From: Actinotalea sp. Marseille-Q4924
Lineage (GTDB): Bacteria; Actinomycetota; Actinomycetes; Actinomycetales; Cellulomonadaceae
Reading direction: 5' to 3'
Length of the DNA stretch: 64,000 bases
NCBI RefSeq assembly: GCF_916618755.1
Contig: NZ_CAKAKB010000005.1
Span: forward strand, 1-64,000
Shown here: positions 28,019 to 36,477 of the stretch, one piece after another
How positions within the stretch are numbered: position 1 is the first letter of the stretch
How the letters are laid out: every line of letters begins with the position of its first letter
The notes under the pieces: generated by a model
The model's input: only the letters and a program-made list of their open reading frames with translations
What the model was told of the DNA's origin: nothing
Database searches by the model: none
Program-made: the position numbers and the translations under genes

Positions 28019-28036
28019 GGTTCGACATCTCGAACC
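28019..28036. promoter_or_regulatory. Inverted-repeat operator at the exporter operon promoter
   Basis: GGTTCGA-4-TCGAACC is a perfect 7-bp inverted repeat, 17 bases upstream of the exporter start. On the minus strand it overlaps a TAGGTT hexamer that could be the -10 box. The neighbouring NarL-type regulator is the obvious candidate ligand. Confidence 0.6.
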
Positions 28037-28179
28037 TAGGCAGGGGCGCAGGACCGGGGGACCCCCTGCGGGCGTAACCTCACGCGCCGCGGCCGTACCT
28101 CTCGAGGATGATCTCGTCCGTCTCGGGGCGGGGGAGCGGGTTCCCGGCGCCTCGCGTCAGGAGGTTCCGGCGGGCGCGG

Positions 28180-28845
28180 TCAGGACGGCAGCGGGCACGC
28201 GACGCCGGTCGCGTGGACGGGGCAGTAGCCGTTGGGCACCTTGTGCAGGTACTGCTGGTGGTAGTCCTCGGCGTACCAGAACGTGCCCGCGTCCTCGACG
28301 GGCCGGATCTCCGTGGTGATGTCCCCGTAGCCGTTGCGCCGCAGCTCCGGGGCGTAGAGCTCGCGGGTGGTCCGCGCGAGCTCGGCCTGATCCTCGGTCG
28401 TGGTGAAGATCGCCGAGCGGTACTGGGTCCCGACGTCGTTGCCCTGCCGGAAGCCCTGCGTCGGGTCGTGCAGCGTCCAGAAGTGACGCAGCAGCTCGGC
28501 GGTGGGCAGCCGCTCGGGGTCGTACGCGACGAGGACGGTCTCGGTGTGGCCGGTCAGCGCCGAGCACACCTCGTCGTACGTCGGGTTCTCGGTGTACCCG
28601 CCCTGGTAGCCGGCGGCGGTCGTGACGACGCCGGGGAGCTGCCACATCTCCTTCTCCGCCCCCCAGAAGCAGCCCATGGCGAGGTGCAGCACCTGGGTGC
28701 CCTCGGGCCACGGGCCGCGCAGCGGCGTGCCGAGCACGGCGTGGGTCTCCGGCACGGAGTACACCGGCTCGGGGCGGCCCTTGAGGGCGCGCTCCGCGGT
28801 GACCATGGTGGTGCGCATCGTGGAGCCGAACAGCGATCCGAACAC
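28180..28845 (-). CDS. msrA: Peptide-methionine (S)-S-oxide reductase MsrA
   Basis: Repairs the S-epimer of oxidised methionine in proteins. The 221-residue product has the catalytic Cys59 in the invariant GCFWGAE motif, the substrate-pocket blocks GYQGGYTENPTY and GHTETVLVAYDP, and C-terminal Cys residues (GYCPVH, ACPLPS) for recycling through thioredoxin or mycothiol systems. GTG at 28843-28845 is chosen because GGAGGG precedes it at good spacing. The longer in-frame extension upstream is Arg-rich and not family-like. It is divergent from metB; the start-to-start gap is about 180 bases. Confidence 0.94.
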   Translation of the reverse strand: MFGSLFGSTMRTTMVTAERALKGRPEPVYSVPETHAVLGTPLRGPWPEGTQVLHLAMGCFWGAEKEMWQLPGVVTTAAGYQGGYTENPTYDEVCSALTGHTETVLVAYDPERLPTAELLRHFWTLHDPTQGFRQGNDVGTQYRSAIFTTTEDQAELARTTRELYAPELRRNGYGDITTEIRPVEDAGTFWYAEDYHQQYLHKVPNGYCPVHATGVACPLPS

Positions 28846-29016
28846 GGGGTTCCCTCCTGCAGACGGCGTCGGGCGACGCTCGCGCGTCTCCCGGGCAACG
28901 CCCGACGGCGGGGTCCGTGTTCCCCGACGTCCGCCACGCACCCGCTGCCGTGGGCCCCGGAGTTGCCGCAGGCCCCCGCCGGGCCGCGCGTCGACCCACG
29001 TGTCGCCGGTGACAAC

Positions 29017-29022
29017 TAGCCT
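29017..29022 (+). promoter_or_regulatory. Leaderless -10 element for metB
   Basis: TAGCCT is followed by exactly six bases and then the GTG start at 29029, with no Shine-Dalgarno sequence. Transcription should begin at or next to the start codon. Confidence 0.65.
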
Positions 29023-29028
29023 GGGCGC

Positions 29029-30237
29029 GTGACCTCATCGACGCCGAACGACTGGACCGACGCCGGGTTCGCGACCCGTGCCATCCACGCCGGGCAGGAC
29101 CCCGACCCGACCACGGGCGCCGTCGTCCCGCCGATCCACCAGGTCTCCACCTACAAGCAGGACGGCGTCGGTGGCCTGCGCGGCGGGTACGAGTACTCCC
29201 GGTCGGCGAACCCGACGCGCACGGCGCTCGAGGAGGCCCTCGCGGCCGCCGAGCGGGGGTCGCGCGGGTTCGCCTTCGCGTCCGGGCTCGCGGCCGAGGA
29301 CACGCTGCTGCGCGCCGTCCTGCGGCCCGGTGACCACCTCGTCGTGCCCGACGACGCCTACGGCGGCTCGTACCGGCTCATCGCACGGGTGTTCGCGCCC
29401 TGGGGCGTGGAGCACACCGCGGTGGACCTGGCGGACCTCGACGCGGTGGCGGCGGCGATCCAGCCGGGCCGGACGAAGGTGGTGTGGGTCGAGACGCCGA
29501 CCAACCCGCTGCTGGGCGTCAGCGACATCGCGGCCATCGCCGCGCTCGCCGGTGCGGCCGGTGCGGTGCTCGTCGTCGACAACACCTTCGCGACGCCGTA
29601 CCTGCAGCAGCCGCTGGCGCTCGGCGCGGACGTCGTCGTGCACTCGACGACCAAGTACATCGGCGGCCACAGCGACGTCGTCGGTGGAGCGCTGGTCGTG
29701 CGCGACGGGGCCCAGCTGCCGGTGGGCCTGGAGGGGCCGACCGGCTCCAGCGACCTCGCGGCGACCATCGCCTTCCACCAGAACGCCTCGGGCGCCGTGG
29801 CCGGGCCGTTCGACGCGTGGCTCACGCTCCGCGGCCTGCGGACCCTCGCGGTCCGGATGGACCGGCACTGCGCCAACGCCGACGCGGTCGCCCGCTTCCT
29901 GGAGGGGCACGCGGCCGTCCACCAGGTCATCTACCCCGGGCTGGCCTCCCACGTGGGCCACGAGCTCGCGGCCCGGCAGATGTCGGGCTTCGGCGGCATG
30001 GTGTCGTTCCGCGTCGGCAGCCGCGACAAGGCGCTCGAGGTGTGCGACCGGACCCGGGTCTTCACGCTGGCGGAGTCCCTCGGCGGCGTCGAGTCGCTCA
30101 TCGAGCACCCGGGGCAGATGACGCACGCGTCGGTCGCCGGCTCCCCGCTGGAGGTGCCGGACGACCTGGTCCGGCTCTCGGTCGGGATCGAGGACGTGGC
30201 GGACCTCGTGGCGGACCTGGGCCAGGCGCTCGCATGA
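29029..30237 (+). CDS. metB: Cystathionine gamma-synthase
   Basis: A PLP enzyme of the Cys/Met metabolism family, 402 residues. It condenses an activated homoserine with cysteine to give cystathionine, and may also cleave cystathionine as a gamma-lyase. The Schiff-base Lys209 lies in VVVHSTTKYIGGHSDVVGG. Other family blocks are GGYEYSRSANPTR, ETPTNPLL and the C-terminal SLGGVESLIEHPGQMTHAS. The GTG start follows a leaderless promoter signature. The order metB then greA/mca matches Mycobacterium tuberculosis. Synthase and lyase cannot be told apart reliably, although cbs in the same window fits a two-way cystathionine route. Confidence 0.92.
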   Translation: MTSSTPNDWTDAGFATRAIHAGQDPDPTTGAVVPPIHQVSTYKQDGVGGLRGGYEYSRSANPTRTALEEALAAAERGSRGFAFASGLAAEDTLLRAVLRPGDHLVVPDDAYGGSYRLIARVFAPWGVEHTAVDLADLDAVAAAIQPGRTKVVWVETPTNPLLGVSDIAAIAALAGAAGAVLVVDNTFATPYLQQPLALGADVVVHSTTKYIGGHSDVVGGALVVRDGAQLPVGLEGPTGSSDLAATIAFHQNASGAVAGPFDAWLTLRGLRTLAVRMDRHCANADAVARFLEGHAAVHQVIYPGLASHVGHELAARQMSGFGGMVSFRVGSRDKALEVCDRTRVFTLAESLGGVESLIEHPGQMTHASVAGSPLEVPDDLVRLSVGIEDVADLVADLGQALA

Positions 30238-31565
30238 CGGTCGCGCCCGGGGGGGACGCCGCCCCCGAGCGGCCGGTCCTGGAGTCCGTGCCACGGTCGG
30301 TCCAGGTGGCCGCCGCGTGGGCCTGGCGGCTCATCGTCATCGCGATCGCGCTGGCCGTCGTCCTGCTCGGGCTGTCGGTCGGCAAGGTCATCTGGGTCCC
30401 CGTGGCGATCGCCCTGCTGCTCACCGTCCTGCTCAACCCCCTGGCCGAATGGCTCGTCCGGTGGGCACGGATGCCGCGCGTGCTCGCCGCGGCCCTGTGC
30501 GTCGTCGGGCTGCTCGTCGTGGTGGGGAGCCTGCTCACGCTCGTCGGCCGGCAGCTCGTCATGGGCTTCGGCGAGCTCTACGGCCAGGCGCAGGAGGGGT
30601 TCTCGGCGCTGCTCGTCTACCTCGCCGACAGCCCGCTCGGCATCGACACCGCGCAGATCGAGGCCTACATCGACGAGGCCCAGGCGCAGCTCCAGGCGAA
30701 CAGCGACTCGCTCGTCTCGGGTGCGCTCGCGGTCACGACGACCGTCGGCAGCGTCCTCGCCGGGATGATCATCTCGCTGTTCGTGCTGCTGTTCTTCCTC
30801 AAGGACGGCCCGATGATCGGGGCCTGGCTCGTGCGGCTGCTGCCGGCGGGAGCGCGCCACCGCACGTGGGAGGCGTCCCGGCGCGGTCTGGTGACGCTCT
30901 CCTCGTACGTCCGGGCGCAGATCCTCGTCGCGTTCGTCGACGCGGTCGGCATCGGCCTCGGGGCGGCGCTCCTCGGACTGCCGCTCGTGGTCCCGCTCAC
31001 GGTCCTCGTGTTCCTCGCCTCCTTCATCCCCTTCGTCGGCGCGATCGCCACGGGCGCGATCGCCGTCCTCGTGGCGCTCGTCGACCAGGGTCCGGGCGCA
31101 GCGGTGATCATGCTCCTCATCGTCCTGGGCGTGCAGCAGCTCGAGGGGAACGTCCTGCAGCCCCTGCTCCTGGGCCACGCCGTCTCCCTCCACCCGGTGG
31201 CCGTGCTGCTGGCGGTGACCGCCGGCTCGCTGACGGCCGGGATCCTCGGCGCGCTCCTCGCCGTCCCCGTCGCCGCGACGATCAACACCGTCGTCCTCTA
31301 CCTGCACGGGAGGGACAAGTTCCCCCGGCTGGGCAGGGACCCCGACGGGCTCGACACCCGCCTCGCGCGGCTCGGCGGGCCGCCGCCGGAACCCCGGCGA
31401 CCCCGGCGTGGCCCGCGCCGGGACGCCCAGGGGCGCCCCATCACCACCGGGGCGACCGCCGCCGGAGCGACCGTGCCCGGACGTCGGGCCGGACCGGCCT
31501 CCGAGCCGGCCCCGGCGGCGACCGCCGGGTCGGACGGGTCGACCCGGTCCGGTGACGTCCGGTGA
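30234..31565 (+). CDS. AI-2E family transporter (YdiK/TqsA-type)
   Basis: A multi-pass membrane protein of 443 residues in the AI-2 exporter superfamily. About eight hydrophobic helices are visible, with the family layout: two to three N-terminal helices, a soluble loop (residues about 110-165), then the conserved block IISLFVLLFFLKDGPMI...SYVRAQILVAFVDAVGIGLG and VQQLEGNVLQPLLLGHAVSLHPVAVLLAV. The C-terminal about 80 residues are Pro/Arg/Ala-rich and probably cytoplasmic. ATG 30234 overlaps the metB stop by 4 bases. Substrates vary in this family (AI-2, Na+/H+), so none is assigned. Confidence 0.88.
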   Translation: MTVAPGGDAAPERPVLESVPRSVQVAAAWAWRLIVIAIALAVVLLGLSVGKVIWVPVAIALLLTVLLNPLAEWLVRWARMPRVLAAALCVVGLLVVVGSLLTLVGRQLVMGFGELYGQAQEGFSALLVYLADSPLGIDTAQIEAYIDEAQAQLQANSDSLVSGALAVTTTVGSVLAGMIISLFVLLFFLKDGPMIGAWLVRLLPAGARHRTWEASRRGLVTLSSYVRAQILVAFVDAVGIGLGAALLGLPLVVPLTVLVFLASFIPFVGAIATGAIAVLVALVDQGPGAAVIMLLIVLGVQQLEGNVLQPLLLGHAVSLHPVAVLLAVTAGSLTAGILGALLAVPVAATINTVVLYLHGRDKFPRLGRDPDGLDTRLARLGGPPPEPRRPRRGPRRDAQGRPITTGATAAGATVPGRRAGPASEPAPAATAGSDGSTRSGDVR

Positions 31566-32773
31566 CCACACCGCCCGTGGGCCCGGACGACGTCGCGGCC
31601 GCGGCGGAGCTCGTCGCGGGCGTCGCGCGACGCACGCCCGTGCTGGACAGCCGAGCGGTGTCGACGCTCGCCGGCGGTCCCGTCCTCCTCAAGTGCGAGA
31701 ACCTGCAGCACTCCGGCTCTTACAAGGTCCGGGGCGCGTACGTCCGGCTCGCCCGCCTCTCCGACGAGGAGCGCGCCCGTGGGGTCGTCGCCGCCAGCGC
31801 AGGCAACCATGCCCAGGGCGTGGCCCTCGCCGCGGGCCGCCTGGGGGTCCGGGCGACGGTCTTCATGCCCCAGGGCGCGGCCCTGCCCAAGGTCGCCGCC
31901 ACCCAGCAGTACGGGGCGCACGTGGAGCTCGGCGGGGACTCGGTCGACGAGGCGCTCGCCCACGCCCGGGAGCACGCCGAGCTGACCGGTGCGGTGCTCG
32001 TCCACCCGTTCGACCACGTCGACGTCGTCGCCGGTCAGGGCACGGTGGGCCGCGAGATCCTCGAGCAGGTGCCCGACGTCCGCACGATCGTCGTGCCCGT
32101 CGGCGGCGGAGGCCTCGCCGCGGGGATCGTCGCCGCGCTGGGGGACGACCACCCCCAGGTCGAGGTCGTGGGAGTGCAGGCCGCCGCGGCGGCCGCCTAC
32201 CCGCCGTCCCTGGACGCCGGCCGGCCGCTGACGGTGCCCCTGCACTCGACGATGGCCGACGGCATCGCGGTCGGGCGCCCGGGCGACGTCCCGTTCGCGC
32301 TGCTCCACGGCCGCCACGTCCCGGTGCGGACCGTGTCCGAGGAGGAGCTGTCCCGGGCGCTGCTCATGCTCCTCGAGCGCTCCAAGACGGTCGTCGAGCC
32401 GGCCGGCGCGGCCGGGGTGGCTTCGATCCTCGCCGGCCACCCGGTGCGGACCCCGGCGGTCGTGGTCCTGTCCGGCGGGAACATCGACCCGCTCCTGCTG
32501 CTGCGCGTCGTGCGGCACGGGCTCGCGTCGGCCGGGCGCTACCTCCAGCTCCGGGTGCGCGTCGACGACCGGCCTGGCCGTCTCGCGGCCATGGTCGGGG
32601 AGGTGGCCGCGGCGGGGGGCAACATCACCCACGTGGGCCACGTGCGCACCGGGGTGGACCTGGCGATCGACGAGGTCGAGGTCGGGCTGCAGGTCGAGAC
32701 CCGCGGACCGCAGCACAGCGGCGAGGTCGTCGAGCGGCTCCGCGCGGCGGGCTACCGCGTCACCGACGCCTGA
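31562..32773 (+). CDS. ilvA: Threonine ammonia-lyase (threonine dehydratase) with ACT domain
   Basis: A PLP enzyme that deaminates threonine to 2-oxobutanoate for isoleucine synthesis, 403 residues. Lys55 in SGSYKVRGAY binds PLP, followed by ASAGNHAQGVA and the phosphate loop VPVGGGGLAAG. A single C-terminal ACT-like domain (about residues 325-403, YLQLRVRVDDRPGRLAAMVGEVAAAGGNITHV) suggests the short form, with amino-acid control. GTG 31562 overlaps the previous stop (GTGA), so metB, the AI-2E gene and ilvA form one operon. Confidence 0.92.
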   Translation: MTTPPVGPDDVAAAAELVAGVARRTPVLDSRAVSTLAGGPVLLKCENLQHSGSYKVRGAYVRLARLSDEERARGVVAASAGNHAQGVALAAGRLGVRATVFMPQGAALPKVAATQQYGAHVELGGDSVDEALAHAREHAELTGAVLVHPFDHVDVVAGQGTVGREILEQVPDVRTIVVPVGGGGLAAGIVAALGDDHPQVEVVGVQAAAAAAYPPSLDAGRPLTVPLHSTMADGIAVGRPGDVPFALLHGRHVPVRTVSEEELSRALLMLLERSKTVVEPAGAAGVASILAGHPVRTPAVVVLSGGNIDPLLLLRVVRHGLASAGRYLQLRVRVDDRPGRLAAMVGEVAAAGGNITHVGHVRTGVDLAIDEVEVGLQVETRGPQHSGEVVERLRAAGYRVTDA

Positions 32774-32805
32774 GTCCCTCGGGAGCCCGGGTCCCCCCGG
32801 GACGC

Positions 32806-32842
32806 CGACCGGCCCCGCCGCACGAGGCGTCGGGGCCGGTCG
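32806..32842. terminator. Bidirectional terminator between ilvA and greA
   Basis: A 12-bp perfect stem (CGACCGGCCCCG at 32806-32817 with 32831-32842) and a 13-nt loop lie between the convergent genes. Confidence 0.82.
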
Positions 32843-32857
32843 ATGCCGAGGGCCGCG

Positions 32858-33346
32858 TCAGGACTGGAAGGGCTTCGCCTCGTGGATGACCACGGGGATG
32901 GTCCGGCCGTTCGGCGCCTCGTACGACGTCTCCTCGCCGGCGGAACGGCCGATGATCGCGGCACCGAGCGGCGACTTCTCGGAGAACACCTCGATGTCCG
33001 TGCCGTCGGCGACCTCGCGGGAGCCGATGAGGAACGTCATCCGGTCGCCGGCGACCGACGCCGTGACGACCATCCCCGGCTCCACGACGCCGTCGTCGGG
33101 CGGGGCAGCACCGACCACGGCGTTGCGCAGGATCTGCTGGAGCTGCTGGATGCGCGCCTCCTGCTTCGCCTGCTCCTCCCGCGCAGCGTGGTAGCCGCCG
33201 TTCTCCTTGAGGTCGCCCTCGGAGCGCGCGGACTCGATCTTCTCCGCGATGTCGCGCCGGCCGACCGTGGTGAGCTGCTGGAGCTCGGCGCTCAGGCGGT
33301 CGTGCGCCTCCTGGGTCAGCCAGGTGACGGTGGTGGACTCGGTCAC
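32858..33346 (-). CDS. greA: Transcription elongation factor GreA
   Basis: GreA rescues backtracked RNA polymerase by stimulating transcript cleavage. The 162-residue product has the N-terminal coiled coil (LSAELQQLTTVGRRDIAEKIESARSEGDLKENGGYHAAREEQAKQEARIQQL) with the acidic tip residues in SEGDLKENGGY, and the C-terminal globular domain ending in SYEAPNGRTIPVVIHEAKPF. GTG at 33344-33346 is set by an AAAGGAG site. The upstream 287 bases to the DUF4307 gene hold no gene; a TACACT hexamer on the minus strand at 33616-33621 could be the -10 box, giving a long leader. Confidence 0.95.
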   Translation of the reverse strand: MTESTTVTWLTQEAHDRLSAELQQLTTVGRRDIAEKIESARSEGDLKENGGYHAAREEQAKQEARIQQLQQILRNAVVGAAPPDDGVVEPGMVVTASVAGDRMTFLIGSREVADGTDIEVFSEKSPLGAAIIGRSAGEETSYEAPNGRTIPVVIHEAKPFQS

Positions 33347-33633
33347 GGTCGCTCCTTTCGAGCTTCTCGTCGTGCGGCGCGGTCGGCGCCGTGCACTCCT
33401 CGTTGCTGTGTCTGGTCGCTCCGGGCGGTCGCGGGCTCCGCGAGCCACCCGGATCTGTCGTGGTCACGTCCTGAGGCGCAGCACGCGACGCCGGGCGCCG
33501 GGTGGTCGTGGCCCGTGCCCCTCCGGGCCGGGTGCCGCGTGTGCGCGGCGACCCCGGCGCGACGCGGGCGCAGGTCACACCACCGTGTGCAACGCCCTCG
33601 GGCGCGGGAAACGACCAGTGTAGCCCTCGTGTC

Positions 33634-34044
33634 TCAGCGGTCGACGACGACGCAGGTGTCCACGATGCCCGTGACCGCCTGCTCGGACGTGCGGACGGTC
33701 GTGCTGAGCCGCACCGCCGTCGCGGTGGCGGGCGGCACGTCGACCTCGACCAGGCCCACCTGGGCGTACTGCTGGTTGAGGGCCTGGACGGTGCACCGCA
33801 CCGGCACCGACGGGTCGGTGCGCGCGACCTCGAACACCACCTCGACCCGGTCCGCGCCGTCGAGCGAGAAGCCGACGTCGGTCCACGTGACGGGTGTCCG
33901 GGCGGCGCCGACACCGATCCACAGGGCGCCGGCGACCCCCAGGGCACCCAGCACCCACAGCGCGGCGCGCCCGGCGCGTCGGCGACGCTCGTCCGGGATC
34001 GGCCCGTAGCGGCCCGGCGGCGGCCGCAGAGGTGTCTGGTCCAT
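33634..34044 (-). CDS. DUF4307 family single-pass membrane protein
   Basis: A 136-residue protein with a short cytoplasmic N tail (PPPGRYGPIPDERRRRAGRAA), one transmembrane helix (about residues 29-48, LWVLGALGVAGALWIGVG) and an extracytoplasmic beta-rich domain with two Cys (VRCTVQALN, VDTCVVV) that may pair. It matches the actinobacterial DUF4307 family found next to greA and mca, as in M. tuberculosis. Function unknown. ATG at 34042-34044 is preceded by GAGGAG; an upstream in-frame start is less likely. It is divergent from mca. Confidence 0.82.
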   Translation of the reverse strand: MDQTPLRPPPGRYGPIPDERRRRAGRAALWVLGALGVAGALWIGVGAARTPVTWTDVGFSLDGADRVEVVFEVARTDPSVPVRCTVQALNQQYAQVGLVEVDVPPATATAVRLSTTVRTSEQAVTGIVDTCVVVDR

Positions 34045-34167
34045 GGCGGCGCCGTCTCCTCGGGTGTCGGTCGGTGGTGCGACCATTGTCCCCGACGTCA
34101 CAGGCGCCGACGGCGCTTCGGGACCGGACGGCACACGCGCAGGACGACAGGAAGCAGAGGTGGGACG

Positions 34168-35142
34168 GTGACCGCAGCGGGGTCCGCCGGGCAGCACGAG
34201 GACCGCACGGCGGGGGAGCCGGACGCGGCCGTCGCGGCAGCGGGCTCCCGCCGGGGTCTGCGGCTCATGGCCGTGCACGCGCACCCGGACGACGAGTCGA
34301 GCAAGGGTGCGGCGACGACGGCGCGCTACGCGGCCGAGGGCGTCGAGGTGCTCGTGGTCACGTGCACCGGCGGTGAGCGCGGCAGCGTCCTCAACCCTCG
34401 GTACGTCGACCCGCCGACGTCGACGGAGGAGCTGGCCGCGGTCCGCCGCGACGAGATGGCCCGGGCCGCCGTGGCCCTGGGCGTCCGTCAGCACTGGCTC
34501 GGCTTCGTCGACTCCGGCCTGCCGGAGGGTGACCCGCTGCCGCCGCTGCCGGAGGGATGCTTCGCGCTGGTCCCGCTGGAGGAGGCGGCGGCGCCGCTGG
34601 TGGAGCTCGTGCGGTCCTTCCGCCCGCACGTCATGACGACGTACGACCCGAGCGGCGGCTACCCGCACCCGGACCACATCATGTGCCACAAGGTCGCGTT
34701 CGAGGCCTTCCACGCGGCCGGCGACAGGGACCGGTACCGGGGCCGCGGCGAGCCGTGGCAGCCCCTGAAGCTGTACTACAACCACGACTTCTCGCTGCAG
34801 CGCATGCGGACCGTCCACGAGGCGCTCCTCGAGGCGGGGCAGGAGTCGCCGTTCGGCGACTGGATCGAGTCCCGCGCGATGCGCGAGGTGCCGGAGCGCC
34901 CGGTGACGACCCGCGTGCCGTGCGCCGAGAAGTTCACGGCACGTGACGAGGCGCTGCGGGCGCACGCGACGCAGATCGACCCGGAGGGGTTCTTCTTCGC
35001 GGTGCCCCGGGAGGTCGAGGCGCGGGTCTGGCCCGTCGAGGAGTACGAGCTCGCCGTCTCGCACGTGCCGACCACGACGTCGCCCCCCGAGGACGACCTG
35101 TTCGCCGGTGTCCACGCCGACGACGTCGCGGGCGCCCGCTGA
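34168..35142 (+). CDS. mca: Mycothiol S-conjugate amidase
   Basis: Mca cleaves mycothiol S-conjugates so that the toxin-bound mercapturic acid can be exported. Mycothiol is the glutathione substitute of actinobacteria. The 324-residue product has the zinc-binding AHPDDE motif (residues 38-43 in MAVHAHPDDESSKG) and the second HPDH motif (167-170), with TCTGGERGSVLNP between them, the pattern of Mca rather than MshB. A 30-residue Ala/Gly-rich N extension precedes the core. GTG 34168 follows a GAGGTGGGA site. The next two genes are coupled to it. Confidence 0.93.
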   Translation: MTAAGSAGQHEDRTAGEPDAAVAAAGSRRGLRLMAVHAHPDDESSKGAATTARYAAEGVEVLVVTCTGGERGSVLNPRYVDPPTSTEELAAVRRDEMARAAVALGVRQHWLGFVDSGLPEGDPLPPLPEGCFALVPLEEAAAPLVELVRSFRPHVMTTYDPSGGYPHPDHIMCHKVAFEAFHAAGDRDRYRGRGEPWQPLKLYYNHDFSLQRMRTVHEALLEAGQESPFGDWIESRAMREVPERPVTTRVPCAEKFTARDEALRAHATQIDPEGFFFAVPREVEARVWPVEEYELAVSHVPTTTSPPEDDLFAGVHADDVAGAR

Positions 35143-35537
35143 TGGGCCCGCTCGTGGGCGTCATGGCCGGAGCCCCCGTCGACGCCGTCGTGGCGCTGCT
35201 CGTCCTGGCCGGGGCCGAGGACGGGCTGCGCCCCGACCTGGAGCCGACGGACGTCACGCCCGGCGTGCTCGGCTTCGCCGTGACGGCCCTCGTCGTGGTC
35301 GGGCTCATCGGCCTGCTCCTGTCCATGGTCGTGAAGCTGCGGCGGGTCAACCTGGGCACGGAGCGTCCCGCGCCGCCATGGGCTGCCCCCGCCCCGCGGG
35401 ACGAGCCGCAGGACCGGACGACACCCGCCCGGGACGAGACGCAGGACGGGACGGACCCGCAGGGGCCGGTCGACGGCCGGGGGAGCCGACCGGCGGACCG
35501 GACGCCGGGGACGACGGACCCGGACGCCGACCGGTGA
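35142..35537 (+). CDS. Small single-pass membrane protein downstream of mca
   Basis: A 131-residue protein with an N-terminal hydrophobic segment (about 4-24), a second clear transmembrane helix (about 44-66, GFAVTALVVVGLIGLLLSMVV), a KLRRVN stop-transfer segment and a long disordered Pro/Asp/Arg-rich tail. No enzyme motif is present. Small membrane proteins at this position after mca are conserved in actinobacteria (Rv1083-like). The ATG shares its first base with the mca stop and the gene is followed by a GTGA overlap, so it sits inside a coupled operon. Function unknown. Confidence 0.75.
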   Translation: MGPLVGVMAGAPVDAVVALLVLAGAEDGLRPDLEPTDVTPGVLGFAVTALVVVGLIGLLLSMVVKLRRVNLGTERPAPPWAAPAPRDEPQDRTTPARDETQDGTDPQGPVDGRGSRPADRTPGTTDPDADR

Positions 35538-36394
35538 GCGTGCGCGCCCACGCGGTCGCCTTCAGCAGCGGCCGCGACGTCGGCGCCAACCGCGCCGCCG
35601 CGGTGGCCGCGGTCGAGAGCGCGGCCGAGGACGGGGCTGCACTGGTCGTGCTCCCGGAGTACGCGGCCCTGTTCGACCCGAGCGGCGTGCCGCCGGAGCT
35701 GGCCGAGCCCCTCGACGGTCCCTTCGTGACCGCGCTGCGCGAGGCGTCGTCGCGCACGGGGGTCACCGTGGTCGCCGGCACGTGCGTGCCCGGCTCGCGC
35801 CCGGACCGGGCGCAGAACGCGGTCGTCGTCGTCGCGGGTGGTGAGGTCGTCGGCGACTACCGCAAGGTGCACCTCTACGACGCCTTCGGCCACCGCGAGT
35901 CGGACAGGCTGGAGGCCGGGGCGGCCGACGCGGACGCGGTCGTGGTGGAGGTCGGGAGCCTGCGCGTCGGTGTCATGACCTGCTACGACCTGCGCTTCCC
36001 GGAGGCGGCGCGCCGCCTCGTGGACGCCGGCGCCGACGTCCTCGTCGTCCCTGCCGCGTGGGCGTGGGGTGAGCACAAGGCCGACCACTGGCTCACGCTC
36101 CTGCGCGCCCGCGCCATCGAGAACACCGCGTACGTCGTCGCGGCGGCCCAGCAGGGGCACGGGGTGACCGGCGCGTCGGTGGTCGTCGACCCTCTCGGGG
36201 TGGTGCTCGCGGATGCGGGTGCCCCCGAGCGCGAGCCGGCGCCGGCCACCGGGCTGCTCGGCGGCGCCCCGTCGGGCGCGGCCTCACCGACGGCCCCGGC
36301 GGCGGTCGCCGACCTCCGTCCGGAGCACGTCGCCGCCGTGCGGGAGAAGAACCCCTCCCTGCGCAACCGGCGCTACCGCGTGGTCCCGGCCTGA
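35534..36394 (+). CDS. Carbon-nitrogen hydrolase (nitrilase superfamily amidase)
   Basis: A nitrilase-fold amidase of 286 residues with the full catalytic triad: Glu42 (VVLPEYAAL), Lys111 (GDYRKVHLYDAF) and Cys150 (VMTCYDLRFPEA). The YDLRFPE block and the overall length resemble the Nit1/Nit2-like omega-amidase and deaminated-glutathione amidase branch. Given the mca linkage, a role in thiol or amide repair is conceivable but not shown. A Pro/Ala-rich insert (about residues 225-260) near the C terminus is unusual. GTG 35534 overlaps the upstream stop by 4 bases. Confidence 0.9.
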   Translation: MSVRAHAVAFSSGRDVGANRAAAVAAVESAAEDGAALVVLPEYAALFDPSGVPPELAEPLDGPFVTALREASSRTGVTVVAGTCVPGSRPDRAQNAVVVVAGGEVVGDYRKVHLYDAFGHRESDRLEAGAADADAVVVEVGSLRVGVMTCYDLRFPEAARRLVDAGADVLVVPAAWAWGEHKADHWLTLLRARAIENTAYVVAAAQQGHGVTGASVVVDPLGVVLADAGAPEREPAPATGLLGGAPSGAASPTAPAAVADLRPEHVAAVREKNPSLRNRRYRVVPA

Positions 36395-36477
36395 GCCGTC
36401 GTCGTCGTGGTGGTGCTCGTCGTGTGCGGCGCGGTGGCGCTCGCGGCAGGCCGAGGGGCGCGCGGCGGACGGCGCCG

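Noticed and set aside
33347-33633. A small gene between greA and the DUF4307 gene
   Set aside because: Candidate frames are Arg/Pro-rich and lack a ribosome-binding site; the region reads as leader sequence of greA.
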